The position numbers were made by a program, and so were the translations under genes. 64,000 bases of DNA from Pseudomonas sp. NFR16. Its GTDB lineage: Bacteria > Pseudomonadota > Gammaproteobacteria > Pseudomonadales > Pseudomonadaceae. The notes beneath the pieces were generated by a model. The model searched no databases. It worked only from the letters and a program-made list of their open reading frames with translations, and was not told the DNA's origin. Position 1 is the stretch's first letter. Each line of letters starts with the position of its first letter. Shown here in pieces: positions 1 to 18,469 of this stretch. The stretch covers positions 1,581,533 through 1,645,532 of the forward strand of contig NZ_FNYJ01000001.1 in NCBI RefSeq assembly GCF_900108875.1, written 5' to 3'.

Positions 1-619
1 TGAAGTGAGGCGCGATAGGCCTGAACGAAGTCGAGCAACAGCACCTGAATCGACCAGCCATCAGCGATGATGTGATGCAGACAGACCAGCAAGACATGCT
101 CATCGACAGCGCGCCTGACCAGTGCCACGCGCCAGAGCGGCCCTTGCGCCAGATCGAACGGGCGACGGGCGAAGGCCTCCGCCAGTCCCTGCAACGCCTC
201 TTCGTCAGCGGCGTCGAGCTGCTCGAAGGGCAACGCCTGGCGCGGCTGAATCACTTGCTCCGGCGTGCCATCTTCGGCCGTGGCAAATACCGTGCGCAGG
301 CTGGCGTGCCGCTCAGCCACGCGCTCGAACGCTGACTGCACGGCCGCGATGTCCAGCATGCCTTCGAGCCGCAGCGCACCCGGCAGGTGATAAGTGCTGT
401 TACCCGGTTCCAGCTGTTCGAGGAACCACAGGCGTTGCTGGGAAAACGACGTCGGGCTGCGCTCGCCGGCCTCGCCTGAAGGAATCGGCAAGGCCGACGC
501 ATCCAGCCCCTGTTCGCGCAGCTTGCCCAGAAACACCCGGCGCTGGGCCGCGCCCAGGCTGAGGAAGCGGGTGGCCAGTGCCTGCAGCTTGCTTTGCGAA
601 GTCATGCTCGGTTGCGACA

Positions 620-620
<1 letters not shown>
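1..620 (-). CDS. NRPS, second synthetase of the siderophore locus (N-terminal fragment, continues past left edge)
   Basis: The first 206 codons of a further non-ribosomal peptide synthetase are visible. They encode the start of a condensation domain: FSQQRLWFLEQLEPG near residue 59 and the catalytic HHIIADGWS motif near residue 188. The start ATG overlaps the stop codon of the upstream synthetase as TGATG, so the two are probably translationally coupled and act in sequence. With a condensation domain first, it should accept the peptide from the preceding synthetase and extend it. Everything downstream of the first condensation domain, including its amino acid specificity and the release domain, lies outside the window. 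Confidence 0.93.
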
Positions 621-10360
<9,740 letters not shown>

Positions 10361-10489
10361 TCTTTCACCTATTTGTTTCGGCAAGGCTCAACCCACGGAC
10401 GGCCCGACGGCCTGGCCCGCAACGTTGTGAAAAGGAATTCGGTGGCCTGGACGGCCACCGTCATGACGGCTCTGACGTGGCGCGCCGAC

Positions 10490-11815
10490 TCAGCGCGCCA
10501 GCTTCAGCGCCACCCGCTCGGTCTGCGCCGGTCGGCTCGAACAGGGCTGCTCGCAATCGGCGAAGATCGACTCGACCACTTCCTGAGAGCGCACCGCCAG
10601 TACCGACAGCAGCGTGTCGCTCAGGCCGTGACTTTCCTCGCAGCAACCCTGCAGGAAGATCCCCGCCTCGCTGCCCGGACGCAGTGGCAGGCGGTAGTGA
10701 CGGTCGACGCTGGCGCCTTGCACGTAATCCTGCAGACCGGCCAGCAGCTCCAGGTGATAGTCGCGTCGGTACCCGGTGGCCAGCACCACGACGTCGAACG
10801 ACTCGCTGTGCGTCTGGTCATGGGGCGCGTCGCGCAGGAACAACTCGATGCCGCCGGCGCCCACTTCGGCGTGCGCCACTTCGCGATTGGTCAGCAACCG
10901 GTGACGCTGCTCACCACGCACTTTCTGCTGATACATGCGCTGGAAAATGGTCTCGATCAGGTCGGTGTCGACCACCGAATAGTTGGTGTTGCGGAACTCG
11001 TTGAACAACGCACCGCGACGCTCTTCGCTGTGGTTGAAAATGGTGTCGGTGAACGACGGATTGAAGATCTGGTTGACGAACGGGCTGTCATCCGAGGGCT
11101 TCAACGCGCTGCCGCGGATGATCAGCGAGGCCTCGACGTTATCGAAGCGGGTGGCCAGGTCCTCGAAGATTTCCGCGGCGCTCTGACCGCCGCCGACCAC
11201 CGCCACGCGCACCGGACCGGGGCGATTGGTCAACAGTTTCTCGATACCGCCGCGATACCCGGCCGAGTGCAGGACACGCGGATCATCCAGGCCATCGAAC
11301 GCTGCCGGCGCCTGCGGAACGCCGCCGATACCGAACACCAGATTGCGCGCGCGGCGGCGCGAGACATTGCCGCTCGGGCCCCGCGACAGCACGTCCACGG
11401 CCACGAAACGGCCGTCGTGAAAGTGCGGTTCGACCGACATCACTTCCTCACCGTAATGGGCCTGTTCGCCGAAATGCGACGCCGCCCAGCCGAGGTAATC
11501 GGTGTACTCCTCACGCGTGGGGAAGAAGGTCTTGAGATTGATGAAATCCTGCAGACGGCCGCGCTCCTTGAGGTAATTGACGAAGGTAAAGCGGCTCGCC
11601 GGATTGCGTAAGGTGACCAGGTCCTTGAGGAAGGAAATCTGCATGGTGGAGCCGTCGATGAGCATGCCTTCGTGCCAGTTGAACGCTGGCTTTTTTTCGA
11701 GGAAACACACCTGGGGCGCCAGACCGTTGCGCAGTGCATGCTCCTGGGTGGCGATAGCCAGCGCCAGGTTCGACGGGCCGAAACCGATGCCGATGTAGTC
11801 GTAGACGAGTTCCAT
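10490..11815 (-). CDS. PvdA-like L-ornithine N5-monooxygenase
   Basis: An FAD/NADPH-dependent N-hydroxylating monooxygenase of 441 aa. It should convert ornithine (less likely lysine) to its N-hydroxy form, the precursor of hydroxamate iron ligands. Visible motifs: the FAD loop IGIGFGPSNLALA near residue 6, the substrate/FAD region QISFLKDLVTLRNPAS near 70, the NADPH loop VAVVGGGQSAAE near 208 and the ATGYRRD motif near the C-terminus. Length and motifs match PvdA. The start at MELVYDY (11815) follows a purine-rich GAGAGGGAAG, so the upstream in-frame codons are unlikely to be coding. It leads a unit with the NRPS genes (about 130 bp gap, containing the inverted repeat ggtggcc/ggccacc at 10441-10459), below a Fur-box-like site. 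Confidence 0.93.
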   Translation of the reverse strand: MELVYDYIGIGFGPSNLALAIATQEHALRNGLAPQVCFLEKKPAFNWHEGMLIDGSTMQISFLKDLVTLRNPASRFTFVNYLKERGRLQDFINLKTFFPTREEYTDYLGWAASHFGEQAHYGEEVMSVEPHFHDGRFVAVDVLSRGPSGNVSRRRARNLVFGIGGVPQAPAAFDGLDDPRVLHSAGYRGGIEKLLTNRPGPVRVAVVGGGQSAAEIFEDLATRFDNVEASLIIRGSALKPSDDSPFVNQIFNPSFTDTIFNHSEERRGALFNEFRNTNYSVVDTDLIETIFQRMYQQKVRGEQRHRLLTNREVAHAEVGAGGIELFLRDAPHDQTHSESFDVVVLATGYRRDYHLELLAGLQDYVQGASVDRHYRLPLRPGSEAGIFLQGCCEESHGLSDTLLSVLAVRSQEVVESIFADCEQPCSSRPAQTERVALKLAR

Positions 11816-11911
11816 GCTTCCCTCTCGTAAGGAGCGATGCGCGATCGGTTCCGGCAAGGCAGCCACGACAATTGCCGGCGCCAGTAGCGGCTCACACGCA
11901 TCGAGAATGAG

Positions 11912-11930
11912 TAAGACTGATTATCATTAC
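11912..11930 (-). promoter_or_regulatory. Fur-box-like operator upstream of the hydroxylase/NRPS unit
   Basis: On the minus strand the site reads GTAATGATAATCAGTCTTA. It contains TAATGATAATCA, a 12-base match to the core of the Fur consensus GATAATGATAATCATTATC. It lies about 100 bp upstream of the hydroxylase start and downstream of the exporter stop, so the hydroxylase and NRPS genes probably have their own iron-repressed promoter. I could not assign a convincing sigma-70 or PvdS-type -35/-10 pair here. Confidence 0.65.
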
Positions 11931-11977
11931 AAAGACGCCTGAGCCTTCCGGCTGTTTAGTCTCTGCGGATGAAAAAT

Positions 11978-13672
11978 TTACAAAGTGCTTACATTTTCCA
12001 GGCGATAGGCGCCGCCGATTTCTTCCACCGCATCGCGGCTGGCGTTGTCGCGGCGATCGCCCTGCAATTCGCTGAGCTGGCCGGACTCCATCTTCACCAG
12101 ACGGTCCGCCAGGTCGAAGTACTGATCGTCGTGGCTGATGGCGAATACGGTGACACCCGCCTGCTTGAAAATCGGCAGAAGCTCGCGATAGAAGAAGCGG
12201 CGAAACAACGGATCCTGATCTGCGGCCCATTCGTCGAGCAGCAGAATGTCGCGTTTTTCCAGCAGCGCCAGCAGCAGCGCGAGACGCTTGCGCTGCCCTT
12301 GCGAGAAGCGCGTGTCGAGCAGATGACCGGCGCCGATCTGCACCTTGTGCTTCATGTGCAGCTGGTCCAGCCAGTGCTCGACCTGCACCGCGTCGGCATC
12401 CTGGCCGTCGGCGCCCAGCAGCTGGGAAAACAGATGGAAGTCAGTGAAGACGCTGGCGAACAAATGCCGGTACGCGAGCCAGTCGCCTGAGGCAATCACC
12501 TTCCCGTCGATCAGAATCGAACCCGCCGACGGTCGATACAACCCACTGAGCAGACGCGCCAGACTGGATTTTCCGCTGCCGTTGCCGCCCATCAGGAAAA
12601 CGGTTTCGCCACGGTGCAGGGTCAGACTGACCGGGCCGACATCGAACCCCGGCTCATCGCCCTGCGCCGGGTAGTGGTACTCGACGTCGCGCAGCTCCAG
12701 CGTCTGCCAGTTGCCGACGATGTGACTGGGCGCGACTTCAAAACTGTCGTGATGCTCGGCGAGCGCCAGCGATTCGACCTTGTCCAGCGCCACGCGGCCG
12801 GAGATCTGCGCGGGAATCGCTGCCACCGCCAGCACCAGCGGCGTGCGCATGAACAGCACGGTCAACGCATACGTCGCCGCCACCTCGGTGGGCGCCCAGC
12901 CCAGGCCGTTGGCCAGGTAGAACGCCAGACCGATCGTGCCCAGCACCATGATGTTCGCCCAGTTGCTGGCAAGCCCGTGATAACGGTCGGCCAGGGTGAA
13001 ATGCTCGCGATAACGCAGGGCCGCGGTGTCGAAGGTTTCTTCGTACAGACGCCGGGCGCGGTCGCGATTGAGGGTCAGTTCCTTGCGGCCATCGATCACC
13101 GCCTGATAGCTCTGATAGAGCTTGTCCTCCGATTCGCGCAGGGCGCGGATGTGCGCGTTGAGCTTGCCGACCAGCAGCCAGCCGACGCCCAGCGTGAAAG
13201 CCATCCAGCACAACGTGGTGATGAACAGCGAAGGCGACAGCCAGGCCAGGTAGCTGAACGCGGCCACGCTCAGGACGGTGCCGTAGATGAGGTCCGGCAG
13301 CTGCACGAACGCCATGGTCACGGCGCGGATGTCGCTGGACAGGCTGGCGAAAATCTTCGCGCCACCGATGGATTCGATGCGCTCGATGTTAGTGTCCAGC
13401 AGACGTTTGACCATCACCCGGCGCAGCCCGTAAACGAAGCGATGGCCCAGCGCGGTCAGCGACAGCGAAGCGCCCGAGGCCAGCGCCAGGAGCAACACGA
13501 GCATCAGGCCGAACTGCCACAACGCGGTGCCCAGACCGTCATGGGTGCTGATCATGCGTTGATTGACGAAGGCAATGACGCCTACGCTCAACAGGCCGCT
13601 GCTGATGCTCAGCAGCAGCACCATCGCGAGCGGCCAGCGGTATTGCTGGAAGACCAGACGAATTAATTTCAT
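11978..13672 (-). CDS. PvdE/SyrD-like peptide siderophore ABC exporter (fused membrane and ATPase domains)
   Basis: A 564-aa half-transporter. The N-terminal half (about 1-310) has several hydrophobic segments, and the C-terminal half is an ATPase with Walker A GGNGSGKSSL near 363, a signature variant FSQGQRKRL and Walker B ILLLDEWAADQDP near 475. The arrangement and the divergent signature fit the cyclic peptide/siderophore exporter family (PvdE, SyrD), inner-membrane proteins that export NRPS products or precursors to the periplasm. It follows the ECF sigma gene by about 50 bp on the same strand and is probably cotranscribed with it. Confidence 0.92.
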   Translation of the reverse strand: MKLIRLVFQQYRWPLAMVLLLSISSGLLSVGVIAFVNQRMISTHDGLGTALWQFGLMLVLLLALASGASLSLTALGHRFVYGLRRVMVKRLLDTNIERIESIGGAKIFASLSSDIRAVTMAFVQLPDLIYGTVLSVAAFSYLAWLSPSLFITTLCWMAFTLGVGWLLVGKLNAHIRALRESEDKLYQSYQAVIDGRKELTLNRDRARRLYEETFDTAALRYREHFTLADRYHGLASNWANIMVLGTIGLAFYLANGLGWAPTEVAATYALTVLFMRTPLVLAVAAIPAQISGRVALDKVESLALAEHHDSFEVAPSHIVGNWQTLELRDVEYHYPAQGDEPGFDVGPVSLTLHRGETVFLMGGNGSGKSSLARLLSGLYRPSAGSILIDGKVIASGDWLAYRHLFASVFTDFHLFSQLLGADGQDADAVQVEHWLDQLHMKHKVQIGAGHLLDTRFSQGQRKRLALLLALLEKRDILLLDEWAADQDPLFRRFFYRELLPIFKQAGVTVFAISHDDQYFDLADRLVKMESGQLSELQGDRRDNASRDAVEEIGGAYRLENVSTL

Positions 13673-13724
13673 GGATGACTCCGGGCAATTAAGGCAGAAA
13701 CAAGTGCAGTCGATTCAACGAGAC

Positions 13725-14306
13725 CTAGATCTCGCCCACGCGCGCTCGGCAGTGGGACAGGGTGTCGCGCAGGAGGAAATTGACCATCGTGGGCGAAGTG
13801 CCGATGACCTTGGCGACGTCACGCTGGGTGTAGCCCTGAATCTGGCTGAGGTTGAAGACAATGCGCATACGCTTGGGCAGCTCGTTGAGCGCACCGACCA
13901 GCTGGGTGAGCGATTCGCGTCCGGCCAGCACGCGCTCGGGGGAGACCTCGAAGCGCGGCTGCTCTTCCAGCTCGCTTTCGCTTCCGTGGTAACGCTCCAG
14001 GCGCTGGCGACGCAGGCGGTCGATCGCCAGGTTGCGCACCACCCGGTACATGTACCGCGAAGGCTCGGTGGAGGCCAGGTCGCTTTCGAGCATCTTCACG
14101 AAGGCGTCCTGAACCACGTCTTCCGCGCGGGCGCGACAGCCGAGGAATTTCGCAGCCAGCCGCATCAGCCCTTCGCGATGGGTGTGATAGGTCCCCATCA
14201 ACGCATCCAGACGAGGATCGACCGATGCGCAGGCCTCTGCGGCACAGGCACCTCGCAGCTTGGCAGGCCGGCTCATTGCAGGACGAAAATCCATCTTGTT
14301 CGACAT
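13725..14306 (-). CDS. ECF sigma factor of the iron-starvation (PvdS-like) group
   Basis: A 193-aa sigma-70 family protein with only regions 2 and 4. Region 2 carries CRARAEDVVQDAFVKMLE and MYRVVRNLAIDRLRR, and region 4 carries LNELPKRMRIVFNLSQIQG and the helix-turn-helix QRDVAKVIGTSPTMVNFLLRD. The region-4 wording closely resembles PvdS as I remember it (ELPKR, VSPTLVNFMIRDALVHCR). It is the most upstream gene of the cluster and probably activates the siderophore genes under iron limitation. No anti-sigma factor or TonB receptor lies beside it. The start is uncertain: ATG at 14306 has AGGG directly adjoining it, and an internal ATG at 14294 is possible. Confidence 0.9.
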   Translation of the reverse strand: MSNKMDFRPAMSRPAKLRGACAAEACASVDPRLDALMGTYHTHREGLMRLAAKFLGCRARAEDVVQDAFVKMLESDLASTEPSRYMYRVVRNLAIDRLRRQRLERYHGSESELEEQPRFEVSPERVLAGRESLTQLVGALNELPKRMRIVFNLSQIQGYTQRDVAKVIGTSPTMVNFLLRDTLSHCRARVGEI

Positions 14307-14328
14307 CCCTGGTTACAAAGGAACGCGA

Positions 14329-14356
14329 AGAATAACGCAAACGATTCTCATTGCAA
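14329..14356 (-). promoter_or_regulatory. Putative Fur-overlapped promoter of the ECF sigma gene
   Basis: On the minus strand a -35-like TTGCAA (14356-14351) is followed after 16 bases by a -10-like TATTCT (14334-14329). Between them lies GAGAAT next to weaker flanking hexamers, a moderate match to a Fur box. This geometry would let Fur repress transcription directly. The match is clearly weaker than the site at 11912-11930. Confidence 0.45.
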
Positions 14357-14651
14357 TGTAAGAAATTTTACCGATTAGTGAAACTTTGGATATATGGGAA
14401 TTGTCGCGGAGAGGCGGCCAAGATGGCGGCGAAACAGTGGCAGAACGGCCGGAACGCCCGGAATTAGAAGCTCGCGCGGGGATGGCCATTGCCGCCACGA
14501 TGCGGCCCACTCAGCGGACGGCGGGATTTTTTGCGGTCAAAAAAATGTGTCGATGTCGATACAGTCGTCTCAGCGCGGGGGGACGCGAGCGCTGCTGAGC
14601 GTAGGACTCTGCTCCTGCAGGCCCTCAGTCAGCGCTCGCTACGACCGGCAT
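14357..14651. other. Non-coding stretch between the ECF sigma gene and nudK
   Basis: No supported gene lies here. The part nearest the sigma gene is AT-rich and probably regulatory. The part near 14600-14630 has a REP-like fragment (gtaggactctgctcctgcag). Short frames in this stretch lack ribosome binding sites and recognisable products. Confidence 0.5.
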
Positions 14652-15230
14652 TCAGCGCATCAATCGCAGCTCCAGGTACTGCAGGAGCATGATGGTCTTG
14701 CCGTCGGCAATTTCGCCGCTGTCGACCATCGCGATGGCCTGGTCGAAGCCCAGCTCGAGCACCTCGATGTCCTCGCCCTCTTCCTGAAGACCGCCGCCGT
14801 CACTGACCCGGTCGTGGGGCTGGTATTCGCCGATGAAGAAGTGAATCCGCTCTGTGACCGATCCGGGGCTCATGAACGCGTCGAAGATTTTCTTGACGGA
14901 ACGGACCGCGTAACCGGTTTCCTCTTCTGCTTCCAGACGGATCCGCTCCTCGGGACTGGCGTTGTCCAGCAGGCCGGCCGCCGCCTCGATCAGGTAGCCC
15001 TCGTGTTCGTTGACGTACGCCGGCAGGCGGAACTGCCGCGTCAGGACCACCGTGCGCCGGGCCAGGTTGTACAGCAGGATGGTCGCGCCATTGCCGCGGT
15101 CGTAGACCTCACGTGTCTGCGGCTGCCAGCTGCCGTCCCGGCGTTTGAGGTCGAAGCTGTACTTTTTCAGCACGGCCCAGTTGTCAGAGAGGGTCTGTTC
15201 GGCGGTGATGCGGATCGGTGCGGAGGGCAT
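14652..15230 (-). CDS. nudK: NudK-like Nudix hydrolase (GDP-mannose pyrophosphatase type)
   Basis: A 192-aa Nudix hydrolase, similar in length to E. coli NudK. It shares the block [16 protein letters not shown] and the Nudix box [20 protein letters not shown], whose catalytic Glu residues are in place. The family hydrolyses nucleotide sugars such as GDP-mannose to a nucleoside monophosphate and sugar phosphate in the cytoplasm. The start at [18 protein letters not shown] (15230) follows AAGGAC and matches where NudK proteins begin. It is monocistronic as far as can be seen. Substrate assignment rests on similarity only. Confidence 0.88.
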   Translation of the reverse strand: MPSAPIRITAEQTLSDNWAVLKKYSFDLKRRDGSWQPQTREVYDRGNGATILLYNLARRTVVLTRQFRLPAYVNEHEGYLIEAAAGLLDNASPEERIRLEAEEETGYAVRSVKKIFDAFMSPGSVTERIHFFIGEYQPHDRVSDGGGLQEEGEDIEVLELGFDQAIAMVDSGEIADGKTIMLLQYLELRLMR

Positions 15231-15394
15231 GAAGGTCCTTGAAAGCAGGTCGTCGAAAACGCCCATACCGTAGCAGCACCGGCCAGCTGGAGCGAGCCTT
15301 CGGGCGCGACCCGGTCATCGGCTGGCTGAACCTTCCGCCGCAACGGGGCTCCCTAGTTCAAGACCCGCTCCCGACCTCCCGCACAGGATTTGAC

Positions 15395-17176
15395 ATGGGC
15401 CTTTACCCCGCCGCAACCGCTTCGACGTCCGGCTCGACCCGCGCGCTGCCCCTGCGCGTCGAGCGTGAACTGAGCCCTCGCGCCGTGTTGACCGGTGCCG
15501 TGTTAGGCATCCTGCTGACGCCTTCGAACGTTTACGCGGGGCTGAAAATCGGCTGGTCCTTCAACATGTCGATCATCGCCCTGCTGGTGGGTTTCGGCAT
15601 CTGGCAGAGTCTGGGACGCAACCGCAATATGGCGCCCTGGACACTTCACGAGAGCAACATCAACCAGACGGTGGCGTCGGCGGCGGCATCGATCATCTCC
15701 GGCGGGCTGGTCGCGCCGATTCCTGCATACACGCTGCTGACCGGTCAGCAACTGGACCCGTTGGCGATGATGGCGTGGGTGTTTTCCGTCAGTTTTCTCG
15801 GCATCTGGATCGCCTGGTACCTGCGTCCCACGCTGCTCAATGACCATGGCCTGAAGTTTCCCGAGGGCATGGCGACGCTGGAGACCCTCCAGCACATCTA
15901 CCATCACGGCCGCGAAGCCGTGTCCCGGATCAAGGTGCTGTTCGGTGCTGCGCTGTTGTCGGGCTTGCTCAAATGGGTCGATGACTTTGTGTGGGCGATA
16001 CCGCGCTGGGCGCCGACGGCACATCTGGAGCGGCTGACCTTCACCCTGGATCCGTCGCTGCTATTGATCGGTTTTGGCGGCATCATCGGCATTCGTGTCG
16101 GGCTGACTTTGCTGCTGGGGGCATTGCTGGCGTGGGCGGGTCTCGGACCGTGGTTGATCGACAGCGGTCTGGTCACCCTCGCCCCGGATGCCAGCGGGCC
16201 GCAATTCGCCCGGCTGGTGGAATGGCTGCTGTGGCCAGGCGTGAGCCTGATGGTTTGCGCAACCCTCACATCCCTGGGCGTGCGGCTGTTCCACAGCCCG
16301 CCGGCACGCTCGACCGAACCTGGCGCCGACGCAACGATGCCGCAGGCCCGGGCGCCCTTCGCCTGGCCGCCGGCGCTGGGGCTCGTCCTGTCGATTGCGT
16401 TGGTCGTGACGCTGCAGGCGATGCTGTTCGGCATCGACGTGTGGATGGCGCTGTTGAGCATCCCGCTGGCGATCTGTCTGGCCGTGGTGGCGGCGCGGGT
16501 GGTCGGGGCCACGGGCATCGCTCCCATAGGCGCGATCGGCAAGTTGTCGCAACTGACCTTCGGCCTCGTCGCGCCGGGCCAGGTGGGCATCAACTTGATG
16601 AGCGCCAATACCGCAGGCGGCGCGGCCGGACAGTCCACAGACCTGATGAACGATTTCAAGGTGGGCCTGGCGATTGGCGCGACACCGAAGAAGCAGGTCA
16701 TCGCTCAATGCATCGGCATCGCCATCGGCAGCGTGGTCGGCGTGCTGGTCTACATCACGCTCATTCCCGATCCTCAGCACATGTTGCTGACCGAGCAATG
16801 GCCGGCGCCCGCCGTCGCGACCTGGAAGGCCGTCGCGCAGACGCTCACCCACGGTTTGCAGTCGCTGCCGCCGGATGTTCGCTGGGCCATTTTTGTCGGC
16901 GGATTCGTCGGCGTGCTGTTGGGTGCGCTGGACAGCCTGCTGCCTCAGCGCCTGGCCCGCTGGCTGCCCAGTACGGCAGCGCTGGGGCTGGCATTCGTGC
17001 TGCCTGCGTCGACATCGCTGATGATGGGCCTTGGCGCGGTGCTGACCTGGGCGATCAGCCGCCGGTGGCCAAGCGTGACCGAGCGTTTCGCGATCACCGC
17101 TGCCGCAGGATTGATCGCCGGCGAGAGCATTACCGGCGTCGGCGCGTCGTTCTGGGAGATGCTGAAAAATCTCTAG
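15395..17176 (+). CDS. OPT-family oligopeptide/metal-chelate transporter
   Basis: A 593-aa integral membrane protein with many hydrophobic segments. It begins near residue 30 with LTGAVLGILLTPSNVYAGLKIGWSFNMS, which is typical of the oligopeptide transporter (OPT) superfamily, and later has NTAGGAAGQSTDLMNDFKVG and an amphipathic helix-rich C-terminus. OPT proteins import small peptides or, in the YSL branch, metal chelates by proton symport. The start at MGLYPAATAS (15395) is chosen because the upstream in-frame sequence looks non-coding (hydrophilic, REP-like). The substrate cannot be read from the sequence; closeness to a siderophore locus is suggestive only. Confidence 0.88.
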   Translation: MGLYPAATASTSGSTRALPLRVERELSPRAVLTGAVLGILLTPSNVYAGLKIGWSFNMSIIALLVGFGIWQSLGRNRNMAPWTLHESNINQTVASAAASIISGGLVAPIPAYTLLTGQQLDPLAMMAWVFSVSFLGIWIAWYLRPTLLNDHGLKFPEGMATLETLQHIYHHGREAVSRIKVLFGAALLSGLLKWVDDFVWAIPRWAPTAHLERLTFTLDPSLLLIGFGGIIGIRVGLTLLLGALLAWAGLGPWLIDSGLVTLAPDASGPQFARLVEWLLWPGVSLMVCATLTSLGVRLFHSPPARSTEPGADATMPQARAPFAWPPALGLVLSIALVVTLQAMLFGIDVWMALLSIPLAICLAVVAARVVGATGIAPIGAIGKLSQLTFGLVAPGQVGINLMSANTAGGAAGQSTDLMNDFKVGLAIGATPKKQVIAQCIGIAIGSVVGVLVYITLIPDPQHMLLTEQWPAPAVATWKAVAQTLTHGLQSLPPDVRWAIFVGGFVGVLLGALDSLLPQRLARWLPSTAALGLAFVLPASTSLMMGLGAVLTWAISRRWPSVTERFAITAAAGLIAGESITGVGASFWEMLKNL

Positions 17177-17336
17177 CGGCGTTCGCGGGCCCCTCAAGCA
17201 CAGGCGCTGCGACGCGCTCAAGTCCTGAACTATCGATTGTGTCGATAGCCATCATCCGCGCGGGCGCCGTTCAATTCAGGGCGGCAAACCGGGATCATGG
17301 CGCCATTGAATCGAAACCGGACAAGGATTTTCACCC

Positions 17337-17414
17337 ATGACAGTCAACATGACCCTTCTGCTGATGCTGATCGTATCGTTTTCCATTGCACTGGCAGGCG
17401 TCGCCCAGTTCTGA
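17337..17414 (+). CDS. Possible 25-residue hydrophobic peptide
   Basis: An ATG frame of 25 codons, preceded by AAGGA about ten bases upstream, encodes MTVNMTLLLMLIVSFSIAL followed by AGVAQF. Almost the whole peptide is one potential membrane helix. It lies 160 bp after the OPT gene and is followed directly by the inverted repeat ccggcagg/cctgccgg, a possible transcript end. I do not recognise it. Size and hydrophobicity are those of small membrane proteins or type I toxins, but chance is not excluded. Confidence 0.4.
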   Translation: MTVNMTLLLMLIVSFSIALAGVAQF

Positions 17415-17417
17415 AGC

Positions 17418-17446
17418 CCGGCAGGTCACCTCACGGGGCCTGCCGG
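17418..17446. terminator. Stem-loop between converging genes
   Basis: Perfect eight-base arms ccggcagg and cctgccgg surround a 13-base loop, between the plus-strand 25-codon frame and the minus-strand dehydrogenase stop. There is no T run, so it is only a possible terminator. Confidence 0.35.
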
Positions 17447-17456
17447 CGCTGACCCG

Positions 17457-18383
17457 TTACTCGTGAAACTCAGCCACCGTCTGTTTGCTGCCGACGAAAA
17501 AACTGTCGGCGACGATGCGCAGCGGCTGCAGGTCCAGATCACTCTTCCGATCGGCGATCAGCTGCGCGAAGTGCCGGTACATCGCCGGATACTCGCCCTC
17601 CTCGGCCACCGGCTGGCTGACTCCGTCGATAGCCACCTGCGCGCCACCGGCGTCCAGGCGCATCACACCCTCCTCGCAGTGCAGCTCGATGCTCCATTGC
17701 TCATTCACGCTGTGATCGAAATCCAGCTCGGCCACCACGTGCACCGCTGGGCCTGAACGCATCTGCAACGAGGCGGCAATCGGCGACTGACAATTGCTCG
17801 GCACGCTCAGCGCAGCAGCTTCGACGAACAGCGCCTCAGGCAGCAGATCCGTGACGATGGACAGCGCATTGATTCCCGGATCAAACACGCCAAGGCCGCC
17901 CGCCTGCCAGATCCACGCCTGACCGGGGTGCCACTTGCGCACCTGTTCTTTCCAGTCCACGCGCACCTGCTTCAGGGTCTTGCCGTGCAGCCAGTCTCTG
18001 GCATTCGACACGCCCGGGGCGAACCGCGAATGCCAGGCGAACAGGCCGCTGACCCCCGCCGCGTTGACCTCATCGATCAGCGCCAAGGCCTCGCCTAGGG
18101 TCGAGCACGGCGGCTTTTCCACCAACACATGCTTGCCTGCTTTGAGCGCTTGTTGCACCAGCGCGAAGCGACCTTGAGGGGGCGTGCAGAACGCGATGGC
18201 ATCCACCGGCGGGCCGTTTTCCAAGAGGTCGGCCAAGGAGCTGAAATTATCGACGCCGGGGCACGGCGCGCCCAGCGTGGCGACGGACACCAGCGTGAAC
18301 TGCTCACTGGCGTTGATCGCCGGCACATGCTGGTCCTGCGCGATCTTGCCGTACCCCACCAGCCCTAAACGAATCGGATGCAT
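17457..18383 (-). CDS. Gfo/Idh/MocA-family sugar dehydrogenase, D-galactose 1-dehydrogenase type
   Basis: A 308-aa NAD(P)-dependent oxidoreductase. The Rossmann loop GLVGYGKIAQDQHVPAI is at residues 6-22, and the family motif VLVEKPPCSTLGEA is near 95. The arrangement and length resemble the Pseudomonas galactose dehydrogenase, which oxidises the aldose C1 to a lactone. Arabinose or other aldoses are equally plausible given the position beside the xylose genes. The start at MHPIRLGL (18383) removes an upstream extension that overlaps xylR. An inverted repeat gacgcc/ggcgtc at 18433-18454 separates it from xylR and could terminate the xylR message. Confidence 0.85.
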   Translation of the reverse strand: MHPIRLGLVGYGKIAQDQHVPAINASEQFTLVSVATLGAPCPGVDNFSSLADLLENGPPVDAIAFCTPPQGRFALVQQALKAGKHVLVEKPPCSTLGEALALIDEVNAAGVSGLFAWHSRFAPGVSNARDWLHGKTLKQVRVDWKEQVRKWHPGQAWIWQAGGLGVFDPGINALSIVTDLLPEALFVEAAALSVPSNCQSPIAASLQMRSGPAVHVVAELDFDHSVNEQWSIELHCEEGVMRLDAGGAQVAIDGVSQPVAEEGEYPAMYRHFAQLIADRKSDLDLQPLRIVADSFFVGSKQTVAEFHE

Positions 18384-18469
18384 CGATGACTCCTGTGATG
18401 TTGTCTTTATTTGCAGTCGTATGTTGTCGTCCGACGCCGCGCTCGCGGGGCGTCGTTTAATCAATCTGA

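Noticed and set aside
11815..11978. PvdS-type promoter (TAAAT, then CGT about 16 bases later) upstream of the hydroxylase
   Set aside because: A TAAAT occurs on the minus strand near 11980, but no CGT lies at the required spacing.
13720..13733. Palindrome gagacctagatctc between the sigma and exporter genes
   Set aside because: It overlaps the end of the sigma gene, is short, and has no T run or repeat elsewhere; probably chance.
17337..17414. KdpF identity for the 25-residue peptide
   Set aside because: Size and hydrophobicity fit, but no kdpABC genes are adjacent and the wording does not match KdpF.
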